Source of the DNA: Nannochloropsis salina CCMP1776
Taxonomy: Eukaryota; Sar; Eustigmatophyceae; Eustigmatales; Monodopsidaceae
DNA length: 64,000 nucleotides
Direction of reading: 5' to 3'
Assembly (NCBI GenBank): GCA_004565275.1
Contig: SDOX01000019.1
Span: 740,340-804,339 of the forward strand
Both the position numbers and the translations under genes were made by a program. Below the pieces are notes generated by a model, which made no database searches, had not been told where the DNA came from, and saw only the letters and a program-made list of their open reading frames with translations. Within the stretch, counting starts at the first letter, position 1. Every line of letters begins with the position of its first letter. Below, in pieces: positions 1 to 10,862 of the stretch.

Positions 1-1
1 C

Positions 2-298
2 GGATGGTCCGCTCCACCCGATCCTGCCACCGTTGGCTTGCCAAAAACGTCACTTCCATTCCAAGTTGAGCGGACCGACAAAGGGCGGTGGCTGCCAGTG
101 TACACGGACGTACGCAAAGGTCGCACGCAATTGATCACGCTGGTGCGGAAGGTGTCAGGAGATTTGGAGGAGATGCGAGGGGAGATGTCCAAAGTTTGTG
201 CGAATCAAGAAGTGAGAATACGCACGGGCCCCCGTCTGGAAGTAAAGGGGCGCTACACCGCGGAGTTGCGGCAGTGGTTGGCAGGACTGGGGTTCTAA
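2..298 (+). CDS. MRPL49: Mitochondrial large-subunit ribosomal protein mL49 (3' part)
   Basis: The frame is open from the window edge and ends at a TAA at 296-298, so only the C-terminal part is present. The visible protein contains LPFQVERTDKG, then VYTDV, LITLVRKVSGD and ending KGRYTAELRQWLAGLGF. This matches the conserved C-terminal domain of the mL49/IMG2 family, where a PVYTD motif, a V-R-K-V-x-G-D motif and a G-x-x-x-x-E-L-x-x-W-L-x-x-x-G-F end are typical. mL49 is a structural protein of the mitochondrial 39S/54S subunit. The first ATG must lie upstream of this window. It is convergent with the RPC3 gene, whose stop lies about 250 bases away. The family call is firm; the subcellular location is inferred from the family. 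Confidence 0.85.
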   Translation, partial: GWSAPPDPATVGLPKTSLPFQVERTDKGRWLPVYTDVRKGRTQLITLVRKVSGDLEEMRGEMSKVCANQEVRIRTGPRLEVKGRYTAELRQWLAGLGF

Positions 299-545
299 AG
301 AAAAAACTAAGAAAGGCGACAAATATCATGTCCACAATCCATAGCACACATTTTCGAAGCGTCACTGGATACACGCGTGACGAACTCGGGCCCTGGATCC
401 CGAGTGTCTTGTCCTCGCACGTTGCCTTCGCGCTGCATGACTATGTTCACTCGATTTTCTCTATTCTAAATTGTTGCCTATATCTATTCCTCCTGCATGT
501 CTCTCTCCACCCCTCCATGTTGTCCGATCCCCACGCCCCGTCGCG

Positions 546-2624
546 TCAGAAGACAGTGAAGAGCATGAGGGTCGCGTCCAGGTTCTCCAGGGCTTGGTCG
601 AGGCGGTCCAAGGTCGTGGTCAGCTGATCAAAGTGGGCCGCTTCCACGTCATCTCGGATGTTCTCCTTGTTCGCCAGCAGGTCTCGCTTCTCCTGTGTTT
701 CTTTCTGCCGACGCAAGCGCAAGTTCAAAGCGCCTTTGTACATGCGCTGGGTCAGCTCCTCCACCACCTGCTGCATGTTGAAGGTCCACAAGTAGAAGGT
801 CTGGTTCGGGTGGTGGTCGGCCCGTCGGGGAATCTCCTGCACGGTCAGCAGCAAGTCGGCGTACATCCGGTAGAGCCTCTCCCGCGTCTCCCTCAGGGAC
901 ATCATCGCCAGCTCGCTCACTTGCTGCGGGTCCAGGTACTTCTTGTCGAGGAGCACCCGGCAGATGCGCGCATTGCGGTCTCCGTCACAGGTTTTCGAGT
1001 CCGTGGTGTAGCGCTCGCGGATGATGCTGTGCAGCGTCCGTTGCCGCAGGCTCTCTATGATGCGCCCCAGGCAGACACAGTACACGTCCGTCGCCGTCCC
1101 CTCCCGGTCCACAATCCGCACAGGGTCGTTTTGCAACACCTCGAGGTACATCTTCACCGTCACGTTGGGTTGCAGCTGGACTCTGGATCTCAGCTCCCCT
1201 AGGCTCAAAGGCTGCGAGCGGGGGGCCGCGACCATGCCGTCCCGTTCCAGGGGGAGGCTGTGCTGGAGGATGGCGCGCACCAAGGACTCGGCCGTGGTGT
1301 TCACCTTCTGACGGACAAAGCGCAGGCACGTGACGTGCCGGAGGTCTCGATGGAACTGCTCCACCCCCACCCGCCAGAGCACCTCGTCTCCTACTCCGAT
1401 CCATTCGGCCAGCGACTCCTCCCCGCCTACCCACGTCTTCCCGTCTGCCTCCTCGTCCTCCTCCACGATGCCTCCCAGGTCGCTTCTTCGTCTTCCTGTC
1501 GGGGACTTCCCCTCTGCCTGCCCCGTTTCCGTCCCCTCGCCCTCGCCCCCCCCTGGCCCCCGGACCCCTTCCCAAGCCTCTCCGCTCCCGACTACCTTCT
1601 TGCTCGGCCCCGGGTGGAAGCCATTCCCATTCTCCTCTATTCCCGCCGCTTTATGGCCTTCCTCTACCCCACTGCGGCGTTTCAAGCGTTTCCTCGCAAG
1701 GATGCTCAGGGGGCCACCTACTGGCCCCTCCCCTCCGCCACTGACACGGGGGGCTGCAACACCCTCCTCCGCGCCAAGCGACCTCCCGATCTCAAGGGAC
1801 ACTACCTCCTCACCCTCCTTGCCCCCTCCCAAGCCACCCTGTCGCCCCCTCTTCTTCCCTGGGACGGTCTCTGCTCCTTTTGAGAGAACCGCGCTGGCCG
1901 CTGCCTTGGAGGCGGCGGCGCGAGACCCTCGGGCGGCCGCCGCGGCGCCAACGCTTGTAAGAGCATCCGGAGATGGTGTTACCAGATCCAAGGGCAAGAC
2001 ACGCACCAGGTAATGCTCCAAAATCATCTTCCGGACCAGATCTTCCACATCAAAACTTACGTCAGCGCATGCGGCTGCGCCAGACCCTGATTCCCCATCA
2101 CCGGACCCCATGAGAGTCTGTGTGTGATCAGCTGCCGTGGCAATGTTATGTCGTGCTTTATACGACTCTCCCACCTGCGCCGAGATTTTAGAGAACGGGA
2201 GACGCCCGTGTCGCATGACAGCCTCCACCGCTGCCTGACCACCCTCTCCAAACAGCTGCCGCGCTCGAAGCAAAAATTTGGGAAAGCGGAGGCGCATGGT
2301 GACTGCATCCAAATCCATTTGGTAGTAAATCAGAGGTTTGGTATGTTTGCGTAGGATCTCATCAGCAGTGGGCATCGCAACGACCAGAAGGTTGTGCTGT
2401 AGGAGGATAACCAGCGCCTCCTTAATGAGGCCAAGCTTGTGGAGGTTTCCATTCCTGTTGTCAGAGTCCCGCAATATCTCCGCCAATGTGCAGCGCCCCC
2501 GACGCAGAATGTATGACCCAATGTCTTGCACGACAGGACCGAAGTGCTCGTTCAAAATGTTAAGGGCCAGCTTATATTGCTGATTGGCAGAGGAAACTCC
2601 CCCCGGGTGGGGGGAAACGACCAT
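546..2624 (-). CDS. RPC3: DNA-directed RNA polymerase III subunit RPC3 (RPC82/POLR3C)
   Basis: A 692-residue uninterrupted frame starting at ATG 2624. It opens with a winged-helix region (KLALNILNEHFGPVVQDIG, then RGRCTLAEILRD) typical of the RPC82 N-terminal HTH, followed by KPLIYYQMDLDAVTMRLRFP, which fits the RPC3 family where the protein contacts the rest of the enzyme. A low-complexity, Gly/Glu/Lys-rich stretch at about residues 225-420 interrupts the conserved core. The C-terminal half (QFHRDLRHVTCLRFVRQKVN, YLEVLQNDPVRIVDREG, RQKETQEKRDLLANKENI) carries the remaining winged helices and a terminal coiled coil. RPC3 forms the RPC3-RPC6-RPC7 subcomplex used for initiation at tRNA and 5S genes. 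At 692 residues it is a little longer than the human protein because of the insert, which could in principle hide an in-frame intron. Confidence 0.9.
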   Translation of the reverse strand: MVVSPHPGGVSSANQQYKLALNILNEHFGPVVQDIGSYILRRGRCTLAEILRDSDNRNGNLHKLGLIKEALVILLQHNLLVVAMPTADEILRKHTKPLIYYQMDLDAVTMRLRFPKFLLRARQLFGEGGQAAVEAVMRHGRLPFSKISAQVGESYKARHNIATAADHTQTLMGSGDGESGSGAAACADVSFDVEDLVRKMILEHYLVRVLPLDLVTPSPDALTSVGAAAAARGSRAAASKAAASAVLSKGAETVPGKKRGRQGGLGGGKEGEEVVSLEIGRSLGAEEGVAAPRVSGGGEGPVGGPLSILARKRLKRRSGVEEGHKAAGIEENGNGFHPGPSKKVVGSGEAWEGVRGPGGGEGEGTETGQAEGKSPTGRRRSDLGGIVEEDEEADGKTWVGGEESLAEWIGVGDEVLWRVGVEQFHRDLRHVTCLRFVRQKVNTTAESLVRAILQHSLPLERDGMVAAPRSQPLSLGELRSRVQLQPNVTVKMYLEVLQNDPVRIVDREGTATDVYCVCLGRIIESLRQRTLHSIIRERYTTDSKTCDGDRNARICRVLLDKKYLDPQQVSELAMMSLRETRERLYRMYADLLLTVQEIPRRADHHPNQTFYLWTFNMQQVVEELTQRMYKGALNLRLRRQKETQEKRDLLANKENIRDDVEAAHFDQLTTTLDRLDQALENLDATLMLFTVF

Positions 2625-3080
2625 AGGGGGAGGATTGTGGCGTCACTGACTTGAATTTGAGAGCTTATTTTCGCACAGGCTGGGACGCGTCGTGAATAAA
2701 CGATTTCTGCTTTGGTTTGTGAAGAGGGAAACTGAAGGTCTTGAGGATAAGTTATTGTCGAGGAGGAAGTGGTAGGAGGTCTAGGAGGGGGGGAGCCGCA
2801 GCTTTTCCTCAGCGACACCAGTAAGGGCAAAGAGTAGCTTATTTGCATCCTTCCTCAATTGAGGCAACATGATAAAACAGGATTCTCATCCATCATCTGT
2901 GAACACACCATATAGGAGACTCGCTTTCTGACAACCCTGGTTCACTTAGGTCCGAAAAGCTGCCCGTCTGGTGTGACGTACGCCTCGTCTCGGATTGGAA
3001 GGGGAATCCGTGTATTTTGGACTTTTCAAAGCCTCTCGTCTTTGGAGGGATTGGAGGTGCTTACGCCGCTCTTGTAGAGT
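2625..3080. promoter_or_regulatory. Divergent intergenic region between RPC3 and D27-like
   Basis: This 456-base gap separates two genes that point away from each other and so probably holds both promoters. I see no convincing open frame, RNA gene or repeat. No TATA-like element stands out near either start. Confidence 0.4.
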
Positions 3081-3875
3081 ATGACGGGTATGAGGTTACC
3101 GATGGTAGCTGTGTGCGTCATGGCCACATCCACAATTTGCGCTGCTTTCCTTCTTCCCAGCCCTTCCTCCCGCGCCATCACCTCTTGTCGAATGGGAGCT
3201 ATGACTTCTAACCCTTCACCTGTGCAACCCAGACCGCCGCTCCCTGATAATTTTTACGCTGAGTCTCTGCTTGATAAAGTTGCCCTTGCGCTTTTTCGAC
3301 GCCTTGTCCAACGTGAAATTGGTTACGTGTCGAGCAAACCGGGCTACGATGGCCTCATTGAGGAGGCCCGTCATTACCAGCTTCAGCCCGGAGTGACTGC
3401 CGAGGACCAACAAAAAATGGTCAAGACTTGTCTAGCCACCATTGCTGGTCCATTAGTACCTCCTGTGTACAGAACATTTATGGCGCCGTGGTTCTGGGCT
3501 CCCTTTTTGACGGCTATCTTCACGCCGCCATTTTTCAAGTTCTTAGTGGGTCCTAACAGGTACGATGTCCGGGATGACGGGCAAGCGGGCGGAGTGTACG
3601 CGGAGCGATGTCGCTTCTTGGAGGAGACAAACTGCAAGGGTCTTTGTCTGCACATGTGCAAATTACCGACGCAGCAATTTTTCAAGGAGACCCTCGGGTT
3701 GGACATGACAATGACGCCCGATTACGACACGTACGAGTGTCGCCTTTCTTTTGGACTGGCTCCCAAAGCAGTGGACGACGATCCGAGCATTCCCAAAGGA
3801 TGTCTGACCGGGTGCAGCGCGGTCACGGCCTTGCAAGAGAAGAGATTGGACAGGGGTACTGTATGTGGCAAGTAG
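3081..3875 (+). CDS. Plastid DWARF27-like beta-carotene isomerase family protein
   Basis: A 264-residue protein from ATG 3081 (a second in-frame ATG at 3090). The N terminus has a hydrophobic signal (VAVCVMATSTICAAF) with an A-F junction, the mark of a bipartite plastid presequence in red-lineage secondary algae. The mature part includes YDGLIEEARHYQ, then a Cys-rich segment TNCKGLCLHMCKLPTQQFF, TPDYDTYECRLSFG and the ending KGCLTGCS. These are hallmarks of the DUF4033/D27 family. D27 of land plants is an iron-containing enzyme that isomerises all-trans to 9-cis beta-carotene. Algal relatives form several paralogous groups, so the exact substrate is uncertain. It ends tail-to-tail with ubiquitin-L40. 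Confidence 0.87.
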   Translation: MTGMRLPMVAVCVMATSTICAAFLLPSPSSRAITSCRMGAMTSNPSPVQPRPPLPDNFYAESLLDKVALALFRRLVQREIGYVSSKPGYDGLIEEARHYQLQPGVTAEDQQKMVKTCLATIAGPLVPPVYRTFMAPWFWAPFLTAIFTPPFFKFLVGPNRYDVRDDGQAGGVYAERCRFLEETNCKGLCLHMCKLPTQQFFKETLGLDMTMTPDYDTYECRLSFGLAPKAVDDDPSIPKGCLTGCSAVTALQEKRLDRGTVCGK

Positions 3876-4299
3876 GCTCTCCATTACAGAATGTTTGCTT
3901 GGGTTGACAAGTATGCGGGGCCCTCGTGTCAATCATACGCAGTAGCAATGAATAAAAGGATAAGAAGTATGGCATAGTGTAAACAAGGAAAGAAAATCAG
4001 CTGACGTGCCCTCTTGATCTCCGCGAGTCTTATTTCGGTGCACCCTGGTCACGACAGCTAGGCAGCTAGGCCACCAAAGCACTCACACCAAGGAATGGGC
4101 GGACAACTGAGCGGGTATACATACGCAGTACGTGACGCAAGTTGACACCTCCTTCTCTCCCCGTGCTTGAGCCCCTCAGTCCCTCTTTCACTCATAGTCG
4201 CGCCTCGCCCCCCGCCTGTCTCTATTTGAACCGTTGCGCGTGCCTCAGCCGCGAAAACCCGCCTAGCTCTGCCCATGTCCCATCACAAGTGTCAGTGCT
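3876..4299. other. Convergent 3' intergenic region (D27-like / ubiquitin-L40)
   Basis: Both flanking genes end here, so the 424 bases probably contain two 3' untranslated regions. A possible AATAAA polyadenylation signal occurs near 3950 (gcaatgaataaaagg). Short open frames are present but none resembles a known protein. Confidence 0.4.
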
Positions 4300-5217
<918 letters not shown>

Positions 5218-5220
5218 ATG

Positions 5221-6742
5221 ATGGCTGGTGCAAAGCCAAGACAGCCAGTCGATATGTTAATGATCGGGTACGTGAAAAGGCGTGGGCAAGGTTATTTAAG
5301 GCTGGTAGCATCGTAGAGTTTTTAACGCAACTGAAGATTTCATGTCTGACTTGGAGATACGGTCGGGGCAGCAGCTTAATACCCGCATATGGGTCAATAC
5401 AGGGTCGGTTACGGCACGTTTCTCCTCTAACCTTCTTCTCGTCTCTTGCCTATCCCTGGACAGTACAGGAGAGTATACAACTGGTTACGTGCATGGCGAG
5501 GCCTCCGACTCGGACAAAAGTGCGGGCGTCGTAGCCTTGACCATGTTCGACCTCCGGCGCCGAGGCAAAATAGGACGCTTAGGTTTGTGCGGCACAAATG
5601 GAAAGAAGTTTCCAGGTATCCGTGCCCATATGGATAAGGCGATTGGCCAGACGTACAAGGGTTTGGACATGACCATGGACACGTTTCCCATCGACGGTGC
5701 CGTGGATCCCCAGGCTTACATAGCGGCCTTGGAAAAGTTCAAACCTGGCGATGCTGCGACAATATTCACTCCTGACGACACGCATTTTGACATCGCCCTG
5801 GCCTGTGTAAAGCGGGGTCTGCACGTGCTCGTGACGAAGCCTGTGGTCAAAACTTTAGCGGAGCACCGCGCCTTGAAGGACGCCGCGGAGGCCAGTGGGG
5901 TGCTCGTCATGGTAGAGGTGCACAAGCGCTTCGACCCTATCTACCTGGATGCCAAGGACAAAATCCAAGCCCTGGGTCCCTTCTCCTACATGTACAGCTA
6001 CATGAGCCAGCCCAAGCACCAGCTCGACACTTTCCGGGCGTGGGCCGGGAAAGGCAGCGACATATCGTACTACCTGAACTCCCACCACACCGACTTCCAC
6101 GAGTGGGCCATGCAAGGCCGGTCGCGGCCCGTCCGAGTCTCCGCCTTGGCCTCCACAGGCGTCGCCACCTGTCAGTACCAGATGGACACGGAGGACACCA
6201 TCACCCTGTCTGTCCAATGGCAGAACCGCGGGCCCTCGCCCAGCCTGGGCACGGGCCTCTACACGTCCTCCTGGGTGGCGCCCAAGTCCGACGTGCACTC
6301 CCAGCAGCGATTCTTCTACATGGGCCACGGGGGGGAGGTGAACGTGGATCAGGCCCACCGGGGGTATACGCTGGCCAGCGACGAGCTCGGGGGCGGGGGC
6401 TTCAAGAGTGTGAACCCGCTGTTTATGAAGTACACCCCCACCGACGGGCGCTTTGCGGGGCAGCGTGGGTACGGATACCTTAGCTTCGAGGCCTTTGTGG
6501 ACGCGGTAGTGGACATCCAAAGTGGGAAGGCCTCTGTGGGGGACTTTGACGCCTCATTGGCTACAATTGGCACCACCGCCCTGACCACCGCCATCCTGGA
6601 GGCCGGCCGACGCTCCCTGGACGCCGGGGGGCGCCCCATGGAAATCGTCTACGGGGAGGAGGCAGACAGGGCATGGAGTGCGCCCGAAGGAGGGGAGGAA
6701 AATCATCCTTTTCCCATCGATATTCGACCGGTAGAGTTTTGA
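5221..6742 (+). CDS. Gfo/Idh/MocA oxidoreductase, D-galacturonate-reductase-like
   Basis: Two exons, 5221-5267 and 5464-6742, give 441 residues. The intron starts GTACGT and ends CAG, and restores the Rossmann glycine loop MLMIG-TGEYTTG, whose second half alone is in the long frame. An extra in-frame ATG at 5218 is equally possible. Further motifs are [23 protein letters not shown]-like [16 protein letters not shown], the TKP motif ([10 protein letters not shown]) that stands in for the usual [36 protein letters not shown]. This spacing is that of the fungal-type NAD(P)-dependent D-galacturonate reductase branch of the family. The substrate is inferred; another sugar acid or sugar is possible. 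No targeting peptide is visible, so it should be cytosolic. Confidence 0.85.
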
Positions 6743-7102
6743 GCATGCCATGGTCGGCCTGTTGGTGTGGAGGGGGAGGGCCTTCTCCGAAGAGGGCGCT
6801 CTAGGCAAGGAACAAAAATCGCACAGACAGCGGCTGAACAGCGTGCTCAACACTCAAGCACATTTTGACCAAAGTCTCTCGCTCTACGGTTGTTTTTCAT
6901 CCGAAATGGCATCTCTCTTAACACATCCCCGCGTCTGCTGCCCGAAAGCTGTTAAGCCTGCCGTTCCTCTCTTTGAAGCCAGACTCGGGTCACGCTCCGC
7001 CCCGCCCCCCAATATTCACCCCTTTCCCTTCCCCATTAAAGTACAATCACCACGCCAATTCCCGCGCAGTCCGGTCCAATTCCATGGCCATCCTCTCTCG
7101 CC
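6743..7102. other. Convergent 3' intergenic region
   Basis: The 360 bases between the reductase stop and the ALB3 stop are expected to hold two 3' untranslated regions. No supported gene, RNA or repeat was seen. Confidence 0.35.
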
Positions 7103-8461
7103 TCAGGCCTCCACGCCCGCTTTTTCTCTCTCCTCCCCCACGCGGCCGGCCTCCTCGTCCCTCTTCCCCCCCTCCTCAGCCACGACATTCTCTGACGCTT
7201 TCAAAAGGGAGGATGGCGTCGGTCGATCCCGCTTGGGCTGCTCGCTTGGAAGCGCGTTGCGCGTCGCCTCCGCCATCATCTCTTCGAAGCCCATGGCCAC
7301 CGTGGAGGGATCGTAGCCCAAGTCCTCCGGGTCCACATCCACGTCGATCACGATCGGCTGCTTGGCGAACTTCTCCTTGATGCTGATCGAGATGGCCGTG
7401 GAGATCAAATTGTTGGTGATCCAGTAGACACCCAGGCCGGAGGGCACGCTCAGAGAGAAGTACCCGACCATGATGGGCAGATACTTGAGGACGCGCTGGG
7501 TCTGCGCGGTCTTGGGGTCGTCGCTGGGTGGGGTGAGCAGTCGCTGGGAGATAGACTGCGTGAGGATCAGTATGACGGGGATGGTGAGGAAGGCGATCGT
7601 GTCGTGCCAGCCCAGAGCCGGTACGCCGTCCACCCAGTTTTTGAAGAGCCAGTCCGTGCCTCGAGCTTGGCCGTAGAGAGGCCCGGCCAGACTCGGCAGC
7701 CAGAGAAAGGGCTCGTTGAAGTCGCTGTTCCCCGCAAGGTTGATCAGGGAGCGGTAGAGGGCAATAAAAATGGGGATTTGGGCGAGGGCGGGAAGGCAGC
7801 CGGCGAGAGGGTTCACCTCCGCATCCTCGTAGAGCTTGGCGGTCAGCTGGTTCAGGAGCGCCTTGTTCTTCCCGTACTTGTCCTTGAGCTCCTTCGCCTT
7901 GGGCGCTAGGGCCTGCATACGCTGAGCTGACTCCATCTGCTTGTAGGTGACGGGAAGCAGGGCCAGTTTGACGCCCGCGGTGAACAAAATGATGGCCAAG
8001 CCGTAGGCGCCAGGGACGCCGAGCGACACCAGTTCACTGTGCACACCCTCGATCGCGCCCATGACCGTGTTCACGAATTTATCGAAGAAGCCCGGCTCCT
8101 TCGCGGCGGCATCGGTGGTGGCGTCCACCGCGGCATTTGTCGCATCCAAAGAAGTCATGGCCGCATCTGCCACGCCCTGAAAGACGTGGGAAAGCCACGC
8201 TGGGTCCAGGTGCGTCACCACATCGTGCGGCTGTAAAACCATCCGCAAAGCTCTGGCACTAGGCATGGCTCTTGAAGGAAATGGGGGGCGAGAGACGTGG
8301 AGGAGGTCGGGCCGATGCGTGGGGACGGGCACAAATGCTGTGACCACATCGGAAGTAAACAAAAGGGATGCCATCAGGAGACAGAATATACATGACCCTA
8401 GTCTTCTACCCAGACATTGCTGCTGACGCCACATCTCACGCTGATGCGTCCGCATGACCAT
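7103..8461 (-). CDS. ALB3: Plastid membrane-protein insertase ALB3 (YidC/OXA1 family)
   Basis: A 452-residue single-exon protein from ATG 8461. It begins with a signal peptide (SCIFCLLMASLLFTSDVVTA) followed by FVPVP, an ASAFAP-like plastid entry motif. The YidC/Alb3 core follows: GAYGLAIILFTAGVKLALLP, QMQALAPKAKELKDKYG-type text (RMQALAPKAKELKDKYGKN), NPLAGCLPALAQIPIFIALY, PSDDPKTAQTQRVLKYLPIM and SGLGVYWITNNLIS. The core would give five membrane helices. The C-terminal tail is charged and resembles the stromal region that binds cpSRP43 in plants, though no clear binding motif was identified. Role: insertion of light-harvesting and other proteins into thylakoids. Confidence 0.93.
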   Translation of the reverse strand: MVMRTHQREMWRQQQCLGRRLGSCIFCLLMASLLFTSDVVTAFVPVPTHRPDLLHVSRPPFPSRAMPSARALRMVLQPHDVVTHLDPAWLSHVFQGVADAAMTSLDATNAAVDATTDAAAKEPGFFDKFVNTVMGAIEGVHSELVSLGVPGAYGLAIILFTAGVKLALLPVTYKQMESAQRMQALAPKAKELKDKYGKNKALLNQLTAKLYEDAEVNPLAGCLPALAQIPIFIALYRSLINLAGNSDFNEPFLWLPSLAGPLYGQARGTDWLFKNWVDGVPALGWHDTIAFLTIPVILILTQSISQRLLTPPSDDPKTAQTQRVLKYLPIMVGYFSLSVPSGLGVYWITNNLISTAISISIKEKFAKQPIVIDVDVDPEDLGYDPSTVAMGFEEMMAEATRNALPSEQPKRDRPTPSSLLKASENVVAEEGGKRDEEAGRVGEEREKAGVEA

Positions 8462-9273
8462 CCTGTTTGAATGGAAGAAATCGAATAAATATGAGAGTAC
8501 GCTCCGATGTGAATGTTGCAGGGACGGATCACAGCACTGCTCGCGGCAAGACCAAAAAATGGGTTGGGGCGTTTTAATGTCCTCTCGATTCTGAACAGAA
8601 CCCCGCGAAGGAATTCCATTCGTCCTTCAAAATCCACAAACGACGCAAGGCGCAAGGCGAGCGGCATCAAAAGCACGGCAAGTTGACTTTGCGGTGCCCT
8701 GTATCCATGTCGGGCTCTCAAAGTGCTCTCGCCTCGCCACTTTTCCTCCGCCTCCCCGCCGCCACACAGAGCCGTCAGCGGGGCGTGGGCGTGCATGGCC
8801 ACCGTTCTTCCTCCTCCAGACCCGGTCTCTTTTTGTTGGCGTGGTTGGAAGGGCGTGGTCAACGGGATGTTGTTGATATGTAGGTCGTCTAAAACTCATG
8901 TGTCGCTTTTGGTGGTGACTACGGAAACCCATGACCCGGGCGTCCGGGTTGGGCAGCCATCTCCCCCTCCTGCGGCGCTAGCGAAGGTCATGCTGTTTGG
9001 CACGCCACTCACCTGTCTTCCACCTTCACTTTGCGTCCACAAAGACCACAGCGTCACCGGCAGCTGGTTAAAAAGGGTTTGAGTCGCTTTAGGAACTCAT
9101 TCCGCCAGCTACGGCTTCCTCACTTTCGCGAACACTTCAAGAAACCTCTCAACAACCCTTTACTGAAGGTAACATACATTTCTTCACAAAACCAGCGGGC
9201 TCCGAGTGCACGTGCTGTCAAGCCTCTTGATTTTGCTCACACGTCTTCTTTACCCCGGGCTATCCGCAGAACC
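8462..9273. promoter_or_regulatory. Divergent intergenic region ALB3 / P0
   Basis: These 812 bases hold both promoters and leaders. Just before the P0 start, a TATCCGCAG followed by AACC-ATG looks like a leader-intron acceptor. Short open frames on both strands show no recognisable protein. Confidence 0.4.
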
Positions 9274-10324
9274 ATGCCTGTCTGGAATCGTGCCAAGAAG
9301 GAGGATTACTTCGAGCGCGTGGAAGAGCTCCTGGGCTCGTACACCAAGGTCTTCGTCGTCGGCGTCGACAACGTGGGGTCGAAGCAGATGCAACAGATCC
9401 GCCAAGCTCTTCGCGGGACCGCCACCGTGCTGATGGGGAAAAACACTCGCATCCGTAAAGTGATGAACATTTTTCTCAAAAAGAACCCCGGCCATCCCAT
9501 TGAGCAGTTGGTCAACTACGTGGGCGGCAATGTAGGTTTCGTGTTTACCAACGGAGACCTCGGGTCCGTCCGGGAGACGCTGGAGGAGAACCGCGTGCCC
9601 GCCCCTGCCCGCGTGGGCTCCCTGGCGCCTTGCAACGTGATCGTGCCCCCGGGTCCCACGGGCTGCGATCCGGGGCAGACCTCTTTCTTCCAGGCCCTTC
9701 AGATCGCCACCAAGATTACCAAAGGCCAGATCGAGATCACCACGGCCGTGCAGATCCTCAAGGAGGGGGACAAGGTGGGGAACTCGGAGGCTATCCTGCT
9801 GCAGAAGCTGAACATCCTCCCGTTCACGTACGGGCTGGTGATCCAGACCATCTACGACAACGGCTCCCTCTTCGACCCCAAGGTGCTCGACCTGACGGAT
9901 GCCGACCTGGCGGCCAAATTCGCCGTCGCCGTCCGCAACGTCGCGGCCATCTCTCTCCAGCTCGGGTACCCGACCTTGGCCTCCCTGCCCCACTCGATCG
10001 CGAACGCCTTCAAGGCCTGCGTGGCCGTGGCGGTGGGTCTGGAGGAGTTCTCCTTCGAGAAGGCAGAGCCCTTCAAGGCCTACCTCAAGGACCCGTCGGC
10101 CTTTGCCGCCGCCAGCGGTGGGGGAGGGGGCGGTGCTGCTCCGGCGGCTGCGCAAGAGGAGGCGAAGCCGGCAAAGGAGGAGGAAGAAGAGGCTGACATC
10201 GGCGCCGGGAACATGTTCGGGGTAGGTGGAGGGGGTGGAGCGAAGGGGGGGGGGGTAGCAGTCATAGTGAGCGGAAAGACTCACGCGTGCACGAACTCAC
10301 TTGTAACAGGGTGACGGCTACTAA
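9274..10324 (+). CDS. RPLP0: 60S acidic ribosomal stalk protein P0 (uL10)
   Basis: Two exons, 9274-10221 and 10310-10324, give 320 residues. The start MPVWNRAKKEDYFERVEEL and the segment GSKQMQQIRQALRG are typical of uL10; FFQALQIATKITKGQIEI and FSFEKAEPFKAYLKDPSAF follow. The long frame runs through a GTAGGT donor into a G-rich intron, so the true end is the small second exon, entered after AACAG in phase 0. It encodes only Gly-Asp-Gly-Tyr and a TAA. The resulting tail, EEEEEADIGAGNMFGGDGY, departs from the usual acidic MGFGLFD end of animal, plant and fungal stalk proteins. P0 anchors the P1/P2 dimers at the GTPase centre of the ribosome. The family call is secure and the splice is well supported. 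Confidence 0.93.
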
Positions 10325-10862
10325 GCCTCCGGCCTCTCCATTGGGCCATTCGGACCAGGGCCCGCCCCTTGTGCCGTGCCAACCGTGCAGGTGGACGGCT
10401 TCGGCCCGCGCGTCGTGCTTGCACAGGCGAGCAGGCGTTAGGCGGGAAAGGCAAACGTTAAGGGAAGACAAGCGGGGGGGTAGGAGACGAGAGTGGGGCC
10501 TGAGGTATGCGTTCTGGTTTGTCGTCCGCAAGGTTTTCGACGTGCCCGGGCGCGCTGAGATTGAGCAGGGACTCCAGGCGTTGTGTAGGGTTTGGGGGGG
10601 GGAAAGAGGTGCGAAGCGATGTGTTGGGAGTTGGATGAAGGGAGACGGCAGCCTCGGCCGACCGACCCTCTCATCCATTCCCGTTGTGGCTTGTCTCAAC
10701 AAAGGGTGGACCCGAGAACCCCGCATAAGTGGCGCCGGGCGCGCTCGATGGGCTGGTATCTGCTATTTTCTTTTATTGTTAGGAATAAGAAGTACGATCA
10801 TTTACCTTCATTACCGGCCCCCTCTTCGCTACACATTCCCGCGGGCCCCTTCAGAGTGGCCC
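10325..10862. other. Convergent intergenic region
   Basis: The 538 bases between the P0 stop and the next minus-strand stop contain no open frame that resembles a protein and no recognised RNA gene. Both 3' untranslated regions are expected here. Confidence 0.35.

Noticed and set aside
5855-6520. 221-codon minus-strand frame opposite the galacturonate-reductase-like gene
   Set aside because: Antisense shadow of a recognised oxidoreductase.
9250-10284. 344-codon minus-strand frame opposite P0
   Set aside because: It is the antisense shadow of a conserved ribosomal protein gene and has no domain.
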